From an uncultured Sphingomonadales bacterium (GTDB lineage Bacteria > Pseudomonadota > Alphaproteobacteria > Sphingomonadales > Sphingomonadaceae): DNA of 64,000 bases. Position numbers and translations under genes: made by a program. Below the pieces are notes generated by a model. That model had not been told where the DNA came from, searched no databases, and saw only the letters and a program-made list of their open reading frames with translations. Shown in pieces: positions 55,059-63,495 of this stretch (position 1 is the first letter of the stretch; every line of letters starts with the position of its first letter). The stretch covers positions 1 to 64,000 of the forward strand of contig CAIJLZ010000005.1 of NCBI GenBank assembly GCA_903821605.1. The letters are read 5' to 3'.

Positions 55059-56447
55059 ATGCTTACCCACCAGTTCGCCCCAGTCAGCCTGCGTGAATAT
55101 GATATCCGCGGCATTGTCGGCAAAGACCTAAACGCCCCAGACGCCGAAGCCATCGGCCGCAGTTTCGGCACCCTGATCCGGCGCGCGGGCGGCAAGACGG
55201 TGGCCGTCGGCTATGACGGTCGGGTTTCATCGACGATGCTGGAAGCCGCACTGATCACTGGCCTGACGACAAGCGGCGTCGATGTGGTGCGAATCGGCAT
55301 GGGGCCGACGCCGATGCTCTATTATGCGGAGGCGACGCTAGAAGGCGTGGATGGCGGCATCCAGATAACCGGCAGCCATAACCCCGCCGATTATAATGGC
55401 TTCAAGATGGTATTTCAGCACCGCCCGTTTTTCGGCGCGGACATTCAGGGGCTTGGCCGCTTGGCCGCCGCCGGTGACTGGTCCGAAGGCGCCGGTAGCG
55501 TGCGGACCGTCGACATCATGGATGAATATGTCGCCCGACTGGTGCGCAACTTCGATGCCGCTGGCTATCGCATCGGCTGGGACGCCGGTAACGGCGCGGC
55601 TGGCCCGATCATTGAGCGCCTCGTCAAGCTGCTGCCCGGGGAGCATCACCTGCTCTACACCGATGTCGATGGTCGTTTTCCCAATCATCATCCTGATCCC
55701 ACAGATGAGGCTAATCTCGCTGATCTGAAGAAGCTTGTCATGGAAAACAAGCTCGACTTTGGACTGGCTTTTGACGGCGACGGCGACCGCATCGGGGCGG
55801 TTGACGGTCTGGGCCGGGTCATCTGGGGCGATCAGTTGCTGGCGATCCTCGCCGAACCGGTGCTGCGCGACCTGCCCGGCGCAACGATCATCGCCGACGT
55901 CAAGGCGTCGCAAGCGCTTTATGATCGGATTGCCGAACTGGGCGGCAAGCCCTGCATGTGGAAGACCGGCCACTCCCTCATCAAGACCAAGATGAAGGAA
56001 ACGGGCAGCCCGCTAGCCGGTGAAATGAGCGGCCACATCTTCTTTGCCCATGATTTTTTTGGCTTTGACGACGCGCAATATGCCGCCGTGCGCCTGATCC
56101 GCGCGGTCGATGTGCTGGGCGGTTCGTTGACAGCGCTGCGCGATGCCATGCCGGACATGATCAACACCCCGGAAATGCGCTTTCAGGTCGATGAAAGCCG
56201 CAAATTTGCGGTGGTCGATGAAGTGCTCGACCGGCTGGAAAAAGAGGGGGCGAATGTCAACCGCACCGATGGTGCCCGCGTCAACACGGCGGACGGCTGG
56301 TGGCTGTTGCGCGCATCGAACACCCAAGACGTGCTCGTGGCGCGGGCGGAAGCCAAGGATCAGGCCGGGCTTGACCGGCTGATGGCCCAGATCGATGCCC
56401 AGCTCGCGGCCTCAGGCCTGAAACGCGGGCCGCAAGCGGCGCATTAA
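55059..56447 (+). CDS. Phosphomannomutase/phosphoglucomutase
   Basis: A 462-residue alpha-D-phosphohexomutase. It has the phosphoserine loop TGSHNPA (Ser106), the magnesium site DGDGDR (239-244), a substrate loop GEMSGHIFF (about 323-331) and a C-terminal phosphate-binding RASNTQDVLVARAE. It interconverts 6- and 1-phosphates of mannose or glucose, feeding GDP-mannose and UDP-glucose (galU at 1.9 kb) pathways. It starts 16 bases after the DnaJ gene. PMM versus PGM preference is often dual in this family. Confidence 0.93.
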   Translation: MLTHQFAPVSLREYDIRGIVGKDLNAPDAEAIGRSFGTLIRRAGGKTVAVGYDGRVSSTMLEAALITGLTTSGVDVVRIGMGPTPMLYYAEATLEGVDGGIQITGSHNPADYNGFKMVFQHRPFFGADIQGLGRLAAAGDWSEGAGSVRTVDIMDEYVARLVRNFDAAGYRIGWDAGNGAAGPIIERLVKLLPGEHHLLYTDVDGRFPNHHPDPTDEANLADLKKLVMENKLDFGLAFDGDGDRIGAVDGLGRVIWGDQLLAILAEPVLRDLPGATIIADVKASQALYDRIAELGGKPCMWKTGHSLIKTKMKETGSPLAGEMSGHIFFAHDFFGFDDAQYAAVRLIRAVDVLGGSLTALRDAMPDMINTPEMRFQVDESRKFAVVDEVLDRLEKEGANVNRTDGARVNTADGWWLLRASNTQDVLVARAEAKDQAGLDRLMAQIDAQLAASGLKRGPQAAH

Positions 56448-56468
56448 TATCACTATCGGGATGGAACC

Positions 56469-56492
56469 GGGCTCCCGCGACAGCAGGAGCCC
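56469..56492. terminator. Small hairpin between convergent genes
   Basis: GGGCTCC/GGAGCCC (56469-56475, 56486-56492) with a ten-base loop, between the mutase and DksA-like stops. No T-run is present on either strand, so termination is uncertain. Confidence 0.4.
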
Positions 56493-56509
56493 ATCCATCC
56501 ACCGTCCGC

Positions 56510-56827
56510 TTAGGCCGCGCAGTTGATGCAGCGGCTGGCGGCGGGCAGGGCATGCAGCCGCGCTTCACCAATCGGCTCACCACAGCTGGTGCAATGGCCA
56601 TAGCTGCCATCGGCGATCCGCCCCAGCGCGGCCTTGATCTGGGCGATCTCGTCAAGGCTGGCCTGCTCCAGCCCTTCCAGCACTTCGTCATCGGCAAGAT
56701 CAATCGCCTGTTCCTCCGAATCAGCGGCCAACGGCTGGCGCAGGTCGGTTTCGAGCGCGTCGACCCGACCGGTCAGTTCCGCAAGGCGGGCGCGCAGTTG
56801 GGCGGCAAGGGCGTTATGGTCGGTCAT
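56510..56827 (-). CDS. DksA/TraR-like zinc-finger protein
   Basis: A 105-residue protein. A helical hairpin (about residues 5-70) is followed by a four-cysteine zinc finger: Cys79, Cys82, Cys100 and Cys103 (CTSCGE and CINC). AAGGAAAA before ATG 56827 fixes the start; a longer 46-codon extension is not conserved. The fold enters the RNA polymerase secondary channel in DksA, but the protein is shorter and I see no clear DxxDxA tip motif, so regulation of transcription is only probable. Confidence 0.82.
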   Translation of the reverse strand: MTDHNALAAQLRARLAELTGRVDALETDLRQPLAADSEEQAIDLADDEVLEGLEQASLDEIAQIKAALGRIADGSYGHCTSCGEPIGEARLHALPAASRCINCAA

Positions 56828-57003
56828 GCTGTTTTTCCTTTTCATATGTCCGGCAATCACCGGGTTCTTGCCCGTTATGACAGGGTTAATCCTTGCGCTG
56901 GCGCAAATCCAGTGCAGGAAGTTGGAGTGAAACCGCCCAACTTGCTTGACGAGACCCGCCATCGCGGTTTAGGGGCACCTCAGCTTCAGCCGGCAGGCTG
57001 TAT

Positions 57004-57081
57004 GGCGATCGTAGTTCAACTGGTTAGAGCACCGGTTTGTGGTACCGGAAGTTGCGGGTTCAAGTCCCGTCGATCGCCCCA
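57004..57081 (+). tRNA. tRNA-His (anticodon GTG)
   Basis: The cloverleaf is complete. The anticodon stem CCGGT/ACCGG encloses the loop TTGTGGT (anticodon GTG), and the T-loop TTCAAGT sits on a GCGGG/CCCGT-type stem. The acceptor stem includes the extra 5' G (57004) facing C57078, the G-1:C73 identity pair of histidine tRNA. CCA is encoded at 57079-57081. TTTTT follows at once and may end transcription. Confidence 0.95.
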
Positions 57082-57115
57082 TTTTTCCACACCCATCACC
57101 ACATGGCCCCCAGCC

Positions 57116-57709
57116 TTAGGGCGTATCGGGCGACCAATAATGCACGACCTGATCAAGGTCGGGGCGCGATCGCTCTTCCAGTGCCTTGCCGGGCGTGCCG
57201 ATGAACATAAAGCCCGCCACCCGATCCTTGCCCGGCACCCCGCCAAGGCCAGCCAGTACCGTCTCATTGAACGCTGGCCACGCCGTCAGCCAGCACGCAA
57301 CATAGCCCAGCGCATGGGCCGCATGTTCGACATTCATGCACAAGGCACCGGCCGACAACTCTTGCTCCCATAACGGGATTTTGCTCTCCCGCACCGGCGT
57401 CGAAAGGACCACCACCAAGCTTGGCGCGGCGTGCGCGAACTCCTGCATCGCCTCCAGTTCAAGCCGACCCGCCTCCGGCTTCTCGTCAACATAGGCCCTG
57501 ACAATCAACTCGGCGAACGCGGCACGTTGATCCGGGCCGATCACCACCAGTCGCCAAGGGAAGAGCTTGCCATGATCAGGGGTGCGCGTCGCCATGCCCA
57601 GCAACTGCCGCAACTGGGCATCGTCCGGGCCGGGCGCAACCATATGGCGCGGCTTGCCGGACCGGCGCGTTGTGAGCAGGGCGAGCGGCGATGAGAGATT
57701 GTTGAACAT
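57116..57709 (-). CDS. Nitroreductase family protein
   Basis: A 197-residue FMN-dependent oxidoreductase of the short YdjA-like type. It opens with LLTTRRSGKPRHM, then the TRTPDHGKLFPWRL segment that contacts flavin, and ends with the GFMFIGTPGKALEER strand-turn. The substrate is unknown; nitro compounds or quinones are typical in vitro. It is monocistronic and divergent from the peptide transporter, sharing a 152-base promoter region with an inverted repeat. Confidence 0.88.
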   Translation of the reverse strand: MFNNLSSPLALLTTRRSGKPRHMVAPGPDDAQLRQLLGMATRTPDHGKLFPWRLVVIGPDQRAAFAELIVRAYVDEKPEAGRLELEAMQEFAHAAPSLVVVLSTPVRESKIPLWEQELSAGALCMNVEHAAHALGYVACWLTAWPAFNETVLAGLGGVPGKDRVAGFMFIGTPGKALEERSRPDLDQVVHYWSPDTP

Positions 57710-57752
57710 AACCGTCCGGTTATCACGCCATTCCCTGTGTCACAATCCGCTT

Positions 57753-57791
57753 GCCGATTGTCCCGATCCGGGTCGACGCACGACAATCGGC
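57753..57791. promoter_or_regulatory. Inverted repeat between nitroreductase and peptide transporter
   Basis: GCCGATTGTC (57753-57762) is the exact reverse complement of GACAATCGGC (57782-57791), separated by 19 bases, 71 bases before the transporter start. It could be an operator for either gene or a hairpin in the transporter leader. No regulator gene adjoins it. Confidence 0.5.
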
Positions 57792-57861
57792 TTCACAAGC
57801 TGAATTTTCGCGCTAGTCTCTCAACTTCCGTTTGCTTTCAACGATAAAGGGGTTGCCCGCC

Positions 57862-59394
57862 ATGACTGTCACGCCGCACGCCGAAGGCACCGTCCCAGAT
57901 GGTGGCGGCAAACAGTTTTTGGGCCATCCGCGCGGTTTGTTCCTGCTGTTCTTCGCAGAAATGTGGGAACGTTTTTCCTATTATGGGATGCGCGCGCTCC
58001 TGATCTTTTACCTCACCAAGCACTGGCTATTTTCGGATCAGCAGGCGAGCGTGATTTACGGCGCTTATACCGCGCTGGTCTATATTACCCCGGTGATCGG
58101 CGGCTATCTCGCCGATCGCTATCTGGGCCAGCGCAAGGCCGTGTTATTTGGCGCGCTGCTACTAACCTTCGGCCATTTCCTGATGGGGTTCGAAGGCAAT
58201 GGCGGACAGGACCATTTCGCGCTCAACATCTTCTGGCTGGCGCTATCGTTCATCATTGTCGGTTCCGGCTTTCTCAAGGCCAATATCTCGGTGATCGTCG
58301 GCCAACTCTACAGCCGCACCGATCCCCGGCGCGATGGGGCCTATACGATCTTTTACATGGGCGTGAATGTCGGGGCGACGCTCGGCACGCTGATCGCGGG
58401 CTGGCTGGGCGAAACCTATGGCTGGTCTTGGGGCTTCGGCGCGGCGGGCGTCGGCATGTTGTTGGGCCTGATCGTGTTTGCGGCGGGCAAGCCATTGCTG
58501 ATGGGCAAAGGCGAAGCGCCGGACGAAGCCGTGCTGCGCAACAAGGTCGGCGGCATCCGCTTCGAACACATTCTCTATTTATTCGGCTTTCTTGCGGTCG
58601 CGGGTGTCTGGGGGCTGATCCAATATCAACAGGTCATCGGCTGGCTGCTGGGCGCTTCGGGTGGGGCACTGGTGCTGTATGTGCTGCACATCGCGGTCAG
58701 GGAACTGCCCCGGGTCGATCGCGACCGCATCTTCGCGGCGCTGTTCCTGATCATGGGGTCGATCCTATTTTGGGCGCTGTTCGAACAGGCGGGGTCCTCA
58801 CTCAATCTCTACACTGATCGCTATGTCGATCGTGAAATGCTCGGCATCACGGTCAACGCCTCCTTGTTCCAATCGGTCAACCCGATCTACATCGCCCTGC
58901 TCGCCCCATTGTTTGCAACGCTTTGGACGTGGCTTGGACGTCGCGGGCTGGAACCGTCCGCCCCGGCCAAATTCGGGCTTGGCGTGGTCCAGCTCGGCTT
59001 TGGCTTTCTGGTGCTGGTCGCCGGGGCAAGCAATGGCGTGGCGACGCCGGTGCTCTATATCTTCCTGATCTATTTGCTGCACACCACCGGCGAACTCTGC
59101 CTGTCCCCGGTTGGCCTCTCCGCCATCAACCGGCTAGCGCCAAAGCATATGGCCAGCTTGATGATGGGGACCTGGTTCTTCGCGTCTGCGGCGGGCAATT
59201 ATGCCTCCGGGCTGATCGCGTCGGCCACCGGCGCGGAAGGCGCAAGTGGCGAGGTCGCCAACCAACAGACGGTGCTTGATGTCTATAGCACGGTCGGCTG
59301 GGTCGCGATTGCGGTCGGCATCGCCATTGTTGCCATCGCGCCGCTGGTGCGCCGGATGATGCATCTCGACCTGTTGCAGGATGAAGAGGCGTGA
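57862..59394 (+). CDS. POT-family peptide transporter
   Basis: A 510-residue proton-coupled oligopeptide transporter with about 12 to 14 membrane helices. The POT signature is complete: an EMWERFSYYGMRALL segment holds the ExxERF proton motif (about residues 30-44), GGYLADRYLGQRKAV follows, and FYMGVNVGA lies in helix 4-5. AAAGGGG precedes ATG 57862. It imports di- and tripeptides. Its stop overlaps the first amidohydrolase gene (GTGA), linking uptake to exported hydrolases. Confidence 0.93.
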   Translation: MTVTPHAEGTVPDGGGKQFLGHPRGLFLLFFAEMWERFSYYGMRALLIFYLTKHWLFSDQQASVIYGAYTALVYITPVIGGYLADRYLGQRKAVLFGALLLTFGHFLMGFEGNGGQDHFALNIFWLALSFIIVGSGFLKANISVIVGQLYSRTDPRRDGAYTIFYMGVNVGATLGTLIAGWLGETYGWSWGFGAAGVGMLLGLIVFAAGKPLLMGKGEAPDEAVLRNKVGGIRFEHILYLFGFLAVAGVWGLIQYQQVIGWLLGASGGALVLYVLHIAVRELPRVDRDRIFAALFLIMGSILFWALFEQAGSSLNLYTDRYVDREMLGITVNASLFQSVNPIYIALLAPLFATLWTWLGRRGLEPSAPAKFGLGVVQLGFGFLVLVAGASNGVATPVLYIFLIYLLHTTGELCLSPVGLSAINRLAPKHMASLMMGTWFFASAAGNYASGLIASATGAEGASGEVANQQTVLDVYSTVGWVAIAVGIAIVAIAPLVRRMMHLDLLQDEEA

Positions 59395-60785
59395 GACGGG
59401 CGCTTGTCGCACTGGCATTGGTGCTGAGCGCCTGCGGTCAAGTTCGTCCGGAAACCGCCGCCTCGGCCGCGCCAACGCCCCCCAAAGCAAGAAGCGCCAA
59501 GCCGCCCGCCGACCCTTATCCCTCCAGCTACAAACCCTATCCCGGCCCGCTCACCGCCATTCGTCATGCCACCATCTATGACGGAGAAGGCGGACGGATC
59601 GAAAATGGCACGATCATTCTCGATCAAGGCAAGATCACGGCACTTGGCGGTCCCGATCTCGCGATCCCGACGGATGCGCGCTTGATCGATGGGCAAGGCA
59701 AATGGGTAACGCCCGGCGTGATCGATGTGCATAGCCATCTTGGCGACTATCCCTCGCCAAGCGTCGCAGCGCATCAGGACGGCAACGAGATCACCGGCCC
59801 GGTGCGGTCGGAAGTCTGGGCCGAACATAGTGTCTGGCCGCAGGATCCCGGCTTTTCCCGCGCGCTGACGAACGGCGGGGTGACGACCATCCAGATCCTC
59901 CCCGGATCGGCCAATTTGTTTGGCGGGCGTTCCGTCACGGTCAAGAATGTCTATGCCCGCACGGTACAGGGCATGAAATTTCCCGATGCGCCTTATGGCC
60001 TCAAAATGGCGTGCGGCGAGAATCCCAAGCGCGTCTATGGCAACCGCAATGTCATGCCCGGCAGCCGCATGGGCAATATGGCGGTCAATCGCCAGACATG
60101 GATCAACGCCGCCGAATATAAGCGCAAGCTCGACAAGGGTGAAAATGTCACCCGCAATCTGCAACTCGAAACGCTGGCTGAGGTGCTATCGGGGCGCGTG
60201 CTTGTCCATCATCACTGCTATCGCGCCGACGAGATGGCGCAGGTGATCGATATGGCGAGAGAATTTGGCTATAAGGTCTCCACCTTTCATCATGCGGTAG
60301 AGGCCTATAAAATCGCCGACCTGCTGGCGAAGGAAGAGATTTGCGGCGCGCTTTGGGCTGATTGGTGGGGCTTCAAGATGGAGTCTTATGACGGCATCAA
60401 GGAAAATATCGCCCTGCTCCACCGCGCGGGAGGCTGCGCCATTGTCCATAGTGACGACGCCAATGGGATCCAGCGCTTGAATCAGGAAGCCGCCAAGGCA
60501 CTCGCGGCGGGCCGCCGCATGGGCATGACGATCAGCGATCAAGAGGCGTGGCGCTGGCTCGCAATCAACCCGGCCAAGGCCATCGGCGTGTCCGACCGCA
60601 CCGGCAGCCTCAAACCCGGCAAAATGGCGGATGTGGTGCTATGGAACGGCAATCCGTTGAGCGTCTACACCCGGCCCGACAAGGTCTGGATCGATGGCGC
60701 GTTGCTTTATGACGCGGCCGATCCGCAGCGCCGACCGGTCAGCGATTTCGAACTCGGCCAACCGGGCGAAGGGGATGTGAAATGA
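59391..60785 (+). CDS. Amidohydrolase-family lipoprotein
   Basis: A 464-residue lipoprotein (lipobox VLSAC, Cys15; Pro/Ala-rich linker to about residue 45) with a full amidohydrolase domain. Metal ligands are visible: His114 and His116 (DVHSHLG), a His273-275 cluster, His300/301 and Asp355 (HSDDANG). It resembles imidazolonepropionase-like and dipeptidase-related hydrolases. The substrate is unknown, but coupling to a peptide transporter suggests peptides or cyclic amides handled outside the cytoplasm. The GTG start overlaps the transporter stop, and the next paralogue overlaps its own stop. Confidence 0.87.
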   Translation: MRRALVALALVLSACGQVRPETAASAAPTPPKARSAKPPADPYPSSYKPYPGPLTAIRHATIYDGEGGRIENGTIILDQGKITALGGPDLAIPTDARLIDGQGKWVTPGVIDVHSHLGDYPSPSVAAHQDGNEITGPVRSEVWAEHSVWPQDPGFSRALTNGGVTTIQILPGSANLFGGRSVTVKNVYARTVQGMKFPDAPYGLKMACGENPKRVYGNRNVMPGSRMGNMAVNRQTWINAAEYKRKLDKGENVTRNLQLETLAEVLSGRVLVHHHCYRADEMAQVIDMAREFGYKVSTFHHAVEAYKIADLLAKEEICGALWADWWGFKMESYDGIKENIALLHRAGGCAIVHSDDANGIQRLNQEAAKALAAGRRMGMTISDQEAWRWLAINPAKAIGVSDRTGSLKPGKMADVVLWNGNPLSVYTRPDKVWIDGALLYDAADPQRRPVSDFELGQPGEGDVK

Positions 60786-62131
60786 ACCGCCTTCCCCTCC
60801 TCCACCGTGCCGGACGGGCTGCATATTTGCGTCGCGGCACATTGGCTGCGCTGCTCGCATTCGGCCTGATCACGCCCGCTGATGCCGATACGCTTGCCAT
60901 TACCAATGGCCGCCTCGTGATCGGCGATGGCAGCGCGCCGATCGATCATGGCACGGTCGTGCTGCGCGACGGACGGATCCTGACCGCTGGCGCGCAGGTG
61001 ACGATCCCGGCCGATGCCCGTCGCATCGATGCGGGCGGGAAATGGGTGACGCCCGGGCTGGTCGCGGGCTTCTCCCGGCTGGGGCTGGTTGAAATCGACG
61101 CGGTCGATCCGGCCAATGACACCGCAGCCAATGGCTCGCCTTATGGCGCATCGCAATCCATCGCCCCGGCGATCAACCCCAAGGCCGAGGCCATCGCCGT
61201 CAGCCGGGCCGCCGGCGTCACGCGCGCCATCGTCGCACCGGAAGCGGGCAAGGGCTTGTTCGCGGGCCAAGGCGCGATCATCGATCTTGGTGAGGACATG
61301 GACGCGGTGACGCAGGCCGATGCCTTTCAATTCGCCGAATATGGCGAGATGGGGGCCGATAAGGCGGGCGGCAGTCGCGGTGCGGCTTGGCTTGATCTCC
61401 GCTATGCGCTGGAGGCGGCACAGGCCGTCGGGCGCGGGCGCGCGCCGCTCAACGGTGATGGGCGCGACACGCTGGTGCTCCGCCGCGACGCCGAGGCGCT
61501 GGCCCCGGTCGTGCGCGGCGAACAGCCGCTGTTAATCCACGCCGAACGCGCCAGCGACCTGCGCCAATTGCTCGCATTGAAGCGGCAATTTCCCTCGTTG
61601 CGGCTGGTGCTCGTCGGTGCGTCGGAAGCTTGGCTCGTCGCCGACCGGATTGCCGCAGCGGGTGTTCCGGTCATCGCCTCGGCACTGAATGACCTGCCCG
61701 ACCAGTTCGAGCGCCTCGCCGCAACCCAAAGCAATATCGGCCGGATGCAGCGTGCCGGCGTCGAGGCCAGCATCGGCATGATCGACGATAGCGACACAAG
61801 ACAGGCGCAACAATCGGCACAATATGCCGGCAATTTGGTGGCGCTGACCCGCGTGCCGGGGGCAACCGGCCTCGACTGGGCACAGGCCTTCCGCGCGATC
61901 AGCGCCGGTCCGGCCGAGGCCATCGGCATGGGCGGGGAATTCGGCTCGCTCCGGTCGGGACGACGGGCCGATGTGGTGATCTGGGACGGCGACCCGCTTG
62001 AACTGTCGTCCGCACCCGTCAACTTGTGGATCGACGGGGTGGAGCAATCACTGGTGAGCAGACAGACCCGACTACGGGACCGCTATGCGACGCCGGGAGA
62101 AACCGGGCTGCCCAAGGCCTATCAACGATAA
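60782..62131 (+). CDS. Amidohydrolase-family protein lacking the HxH metal motif
   Basis: A 449-residue exported paralogue of the preceding protein. It has a signal peptide (about residues 18-36, ADAD) and the usual beta-sandwich and WVTPGL strand, but where HxH should be (about 96-101) it reads GFSRLGL. The second histidine pair and the SDD aspartate are also not matched; one histidine remains in LLIHAERA. The C-terminal GSLRSGRRADVVIWDGDPL is intact. It may be a non-catalytic partner or use another mechanism. ATGA overlap with the active paralogue. Confidence 0.82.
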   Translation: MNRLPLLHRAGRAAYLRRGTLAALLAFGLITPADADTLAITNGRLVIGDGSAPIDHGTVVLRDGRILTAGAQVTIPADARRIDAGGKWVTPGLVAGFSRLGLVEIDAVDPANDTAANGSPYGASQSIAPAINPKAEAIAVSRAAGVTRAIVAPEAGKGLFAGQGAIIDLGEDMDAVTQADAFQFAEYGEMGADKAGGSRGAAWLDLRYALEAAQAVGRGRAPLNGDGRDTLVLRRDAEALAPVVRGEQPLLIHAERASDLRQLLALKRQFPSLRLVLVGASEAWLVADRIAAAGVPVIASALNDLPDQFERLAATQSNIGRMQRAGVEASIGMIDDSDTRQAQQSAQYAGNLVALTRVPGATGLDWAQAFRAISAGPAEAIGMGGEFGSLRSGRRADVVIWDGDPLELSSAPVNLWIDGVEQSLVSRQTRLRDRYATPGETGLPKAYQR

Positions 62132-62150
62132 CGCACGAGAACGGCGGGGC

Positions 62151-63098
62151 TTAGACCCGCAGGCCGGTTGCCTCGTCCACGCCCATCAGCAGGTTCATGG
62201 TCTGCACCGCAGCGCCACCCGCCCCCTTGCCGAGATTGTCGAGCGTCGCCACCAGCCGGGCCTGATCCCCAGCGTCCGAGCCGAAAACGAACAAATCGAC
62301 CCGGTCGCTATCAGCGCTGGTTTCCACCGGCAGCCAGTCCATCGCGTCACACTCGGCCTTGCTCGCCACCCGCACCAGCTTGCGCCCGGCATAATGGCTC
62401 GCCAGCCCGTCGCGCAATGCGTCAAGCGAGGCACAACCGGCCGCGCCGATCTGCAACGGCACCTCGACCACCATGCCGCGATAGGTCGGGACCACTGCCG
62501 GGGTGAACAACGGGCGATAGCCCAGCCCGGCCTGATGCTGCATTTCCGGCACATGCTTATGCCCAAGCTTAAGTGCATAAGTCCGCCACGCGCTGTCGAG
62601 CGGTTCGGCCGCATGCGCATCCTCATAGGCCGCGATCATCGCCTTGCCGCCGCCCGAATAACCAGACACGGCATTGCAGCAATATTGCCAGTCAGCCTTT
62701 AACAGCCCCTGCGCCACCAGCGGCGCCATGAGCGCGAGAAAGCCAGTCGAATAGCAACCCGGATTGGCAATCCGCGAGGAGGCGAGGATGCGGTCATATT
62801 GCCCCGCCTTGAATTCGGGAAAACCATAGACCCAGCCCGGAGCGGTGCGGTGCGCGGTCGATGCGTCGATCACCTTGGTCGTCGCATTGTCGATCAGGCT
62901 GACAGCTTCCTTCGCCGCATCATCCGGCAGGCAAAGAATAACGATCTCCGCCGCGTTCAGCGCATCGCGCCGCGCCGACGGGTCTTTGCGCTGGGCCTCA
63001 TCAAGCGTGATCAGCTCGATATCGCTGCGCCCGGCAATCCGTTCACGGATTTCAAGGCCGGTGGTGCCGACCGAGCCATCAATGAACAACCGGGTCAT
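62151..63098 (-). CDS. argC: N-acetyl-gamma-glutamyl-phosphate reductase, type 2
   Basis: A 315-residue NADPH-dependent enzyme for the third arginine step. It has FIDGSVGTTGLEI for nucleotide binding, STAHRTAPGWVYGFPE, and the active-site Cys in RIANPGCYSTGF. The shorter length and the GTTGL start mark the type 2 family. ATG 63098 overlaps the end of the SH3-like gene by four bases, so the two are coupled. argB (36.2 kb) and argG (30.8 kb) are elsewhere. Confidence 0.95.
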   Translation of the reverse strand: MTRLFIDGSVGTTGLEIRERIAGRSDIELITLDEAQRKDPSARRDALNAAEIVILCLPDDAAKEAVSLIDNATTKVIDASTAHRTAPGWVYGFPEFKAGQYDRILASSRIANPGCYSTGFLALMAPLVAQGLLKADWQYCCNAVSGYSGGGKAMIAAYEDAHAAEPLDSAWRTYALKLGHKHVPEMQHQAGLGYRPLFTPAVVPTYRGMVVEVPLQIGAAGCASLDALRDGLASHYAGRKLVRVASKAECDAMDWLPVETSADSDRVDLFVFGSDAGDQARLVATLDNLGKGAGGAAVQTMNLLMGVDEATGLRV

Positions 63099-63427
63099 TG
63101 CGGCAGATCCAGCGCCGAAATCGGCACATAACCGACGAGATGATCCTTGACGCAATAGCCCCAGGCAATGCCGCCAGAAAGATCGAGCACGGCGAATTGC
63201 TCACCCTGCGCCAATGTGCAGACCAGCGCGCTGTCCATCTCCGCCGTCTCGCGGATCGGCGCGGTCTCGGCGGTGCAGGCGACCGGCATCGGCTTGGCAT
63301 AATGTGGTGCGAACAGCACACCGGCCAGGGCAACATCAGCCACATCGCCCCGCACCGCATTGGTGCGCGGATCAAGCTGGACGGACGGCCCCTTCAGGCC
63401 GAATTTCGGGGTATTGGCAACACTCAT
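63095..63427 (-). CDS. Small SH3-like domain protein
   Basis: A 110-residue protein without signal peptide or membrane span. Residues about 45-108 form a bacterial SH3-like barrel (APIRETAEMDSALVCTLAQG, split near residue 65; AWGYCVKDHLVGYVPISAL). Similar modules form the N-terminus of NlpC/P60 endopeptidases, but no catalytic domain follows; argC begins at its stop. It may bind cell-wall peptides or be a reduced relic. Three cysteines are present. Confidence 0.72.
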   Translation of the reverse strand: MSVANTPKFGLKGPSVQLDPRTNAVRGDVADVALAGVLFAPHYAKPMPVACTAETAPIRETAEMDSALVCTLAQGEQFAVLDLSGGIAWGYCVKDHLVGYVPISALDLPQ

Positions 63428-63495
63428 CGTAGCGCGTGGCCTTACTTATTTGTCCGGGTGGAAATCAACCCGCGTCCATGCCCAACGATCACCGA

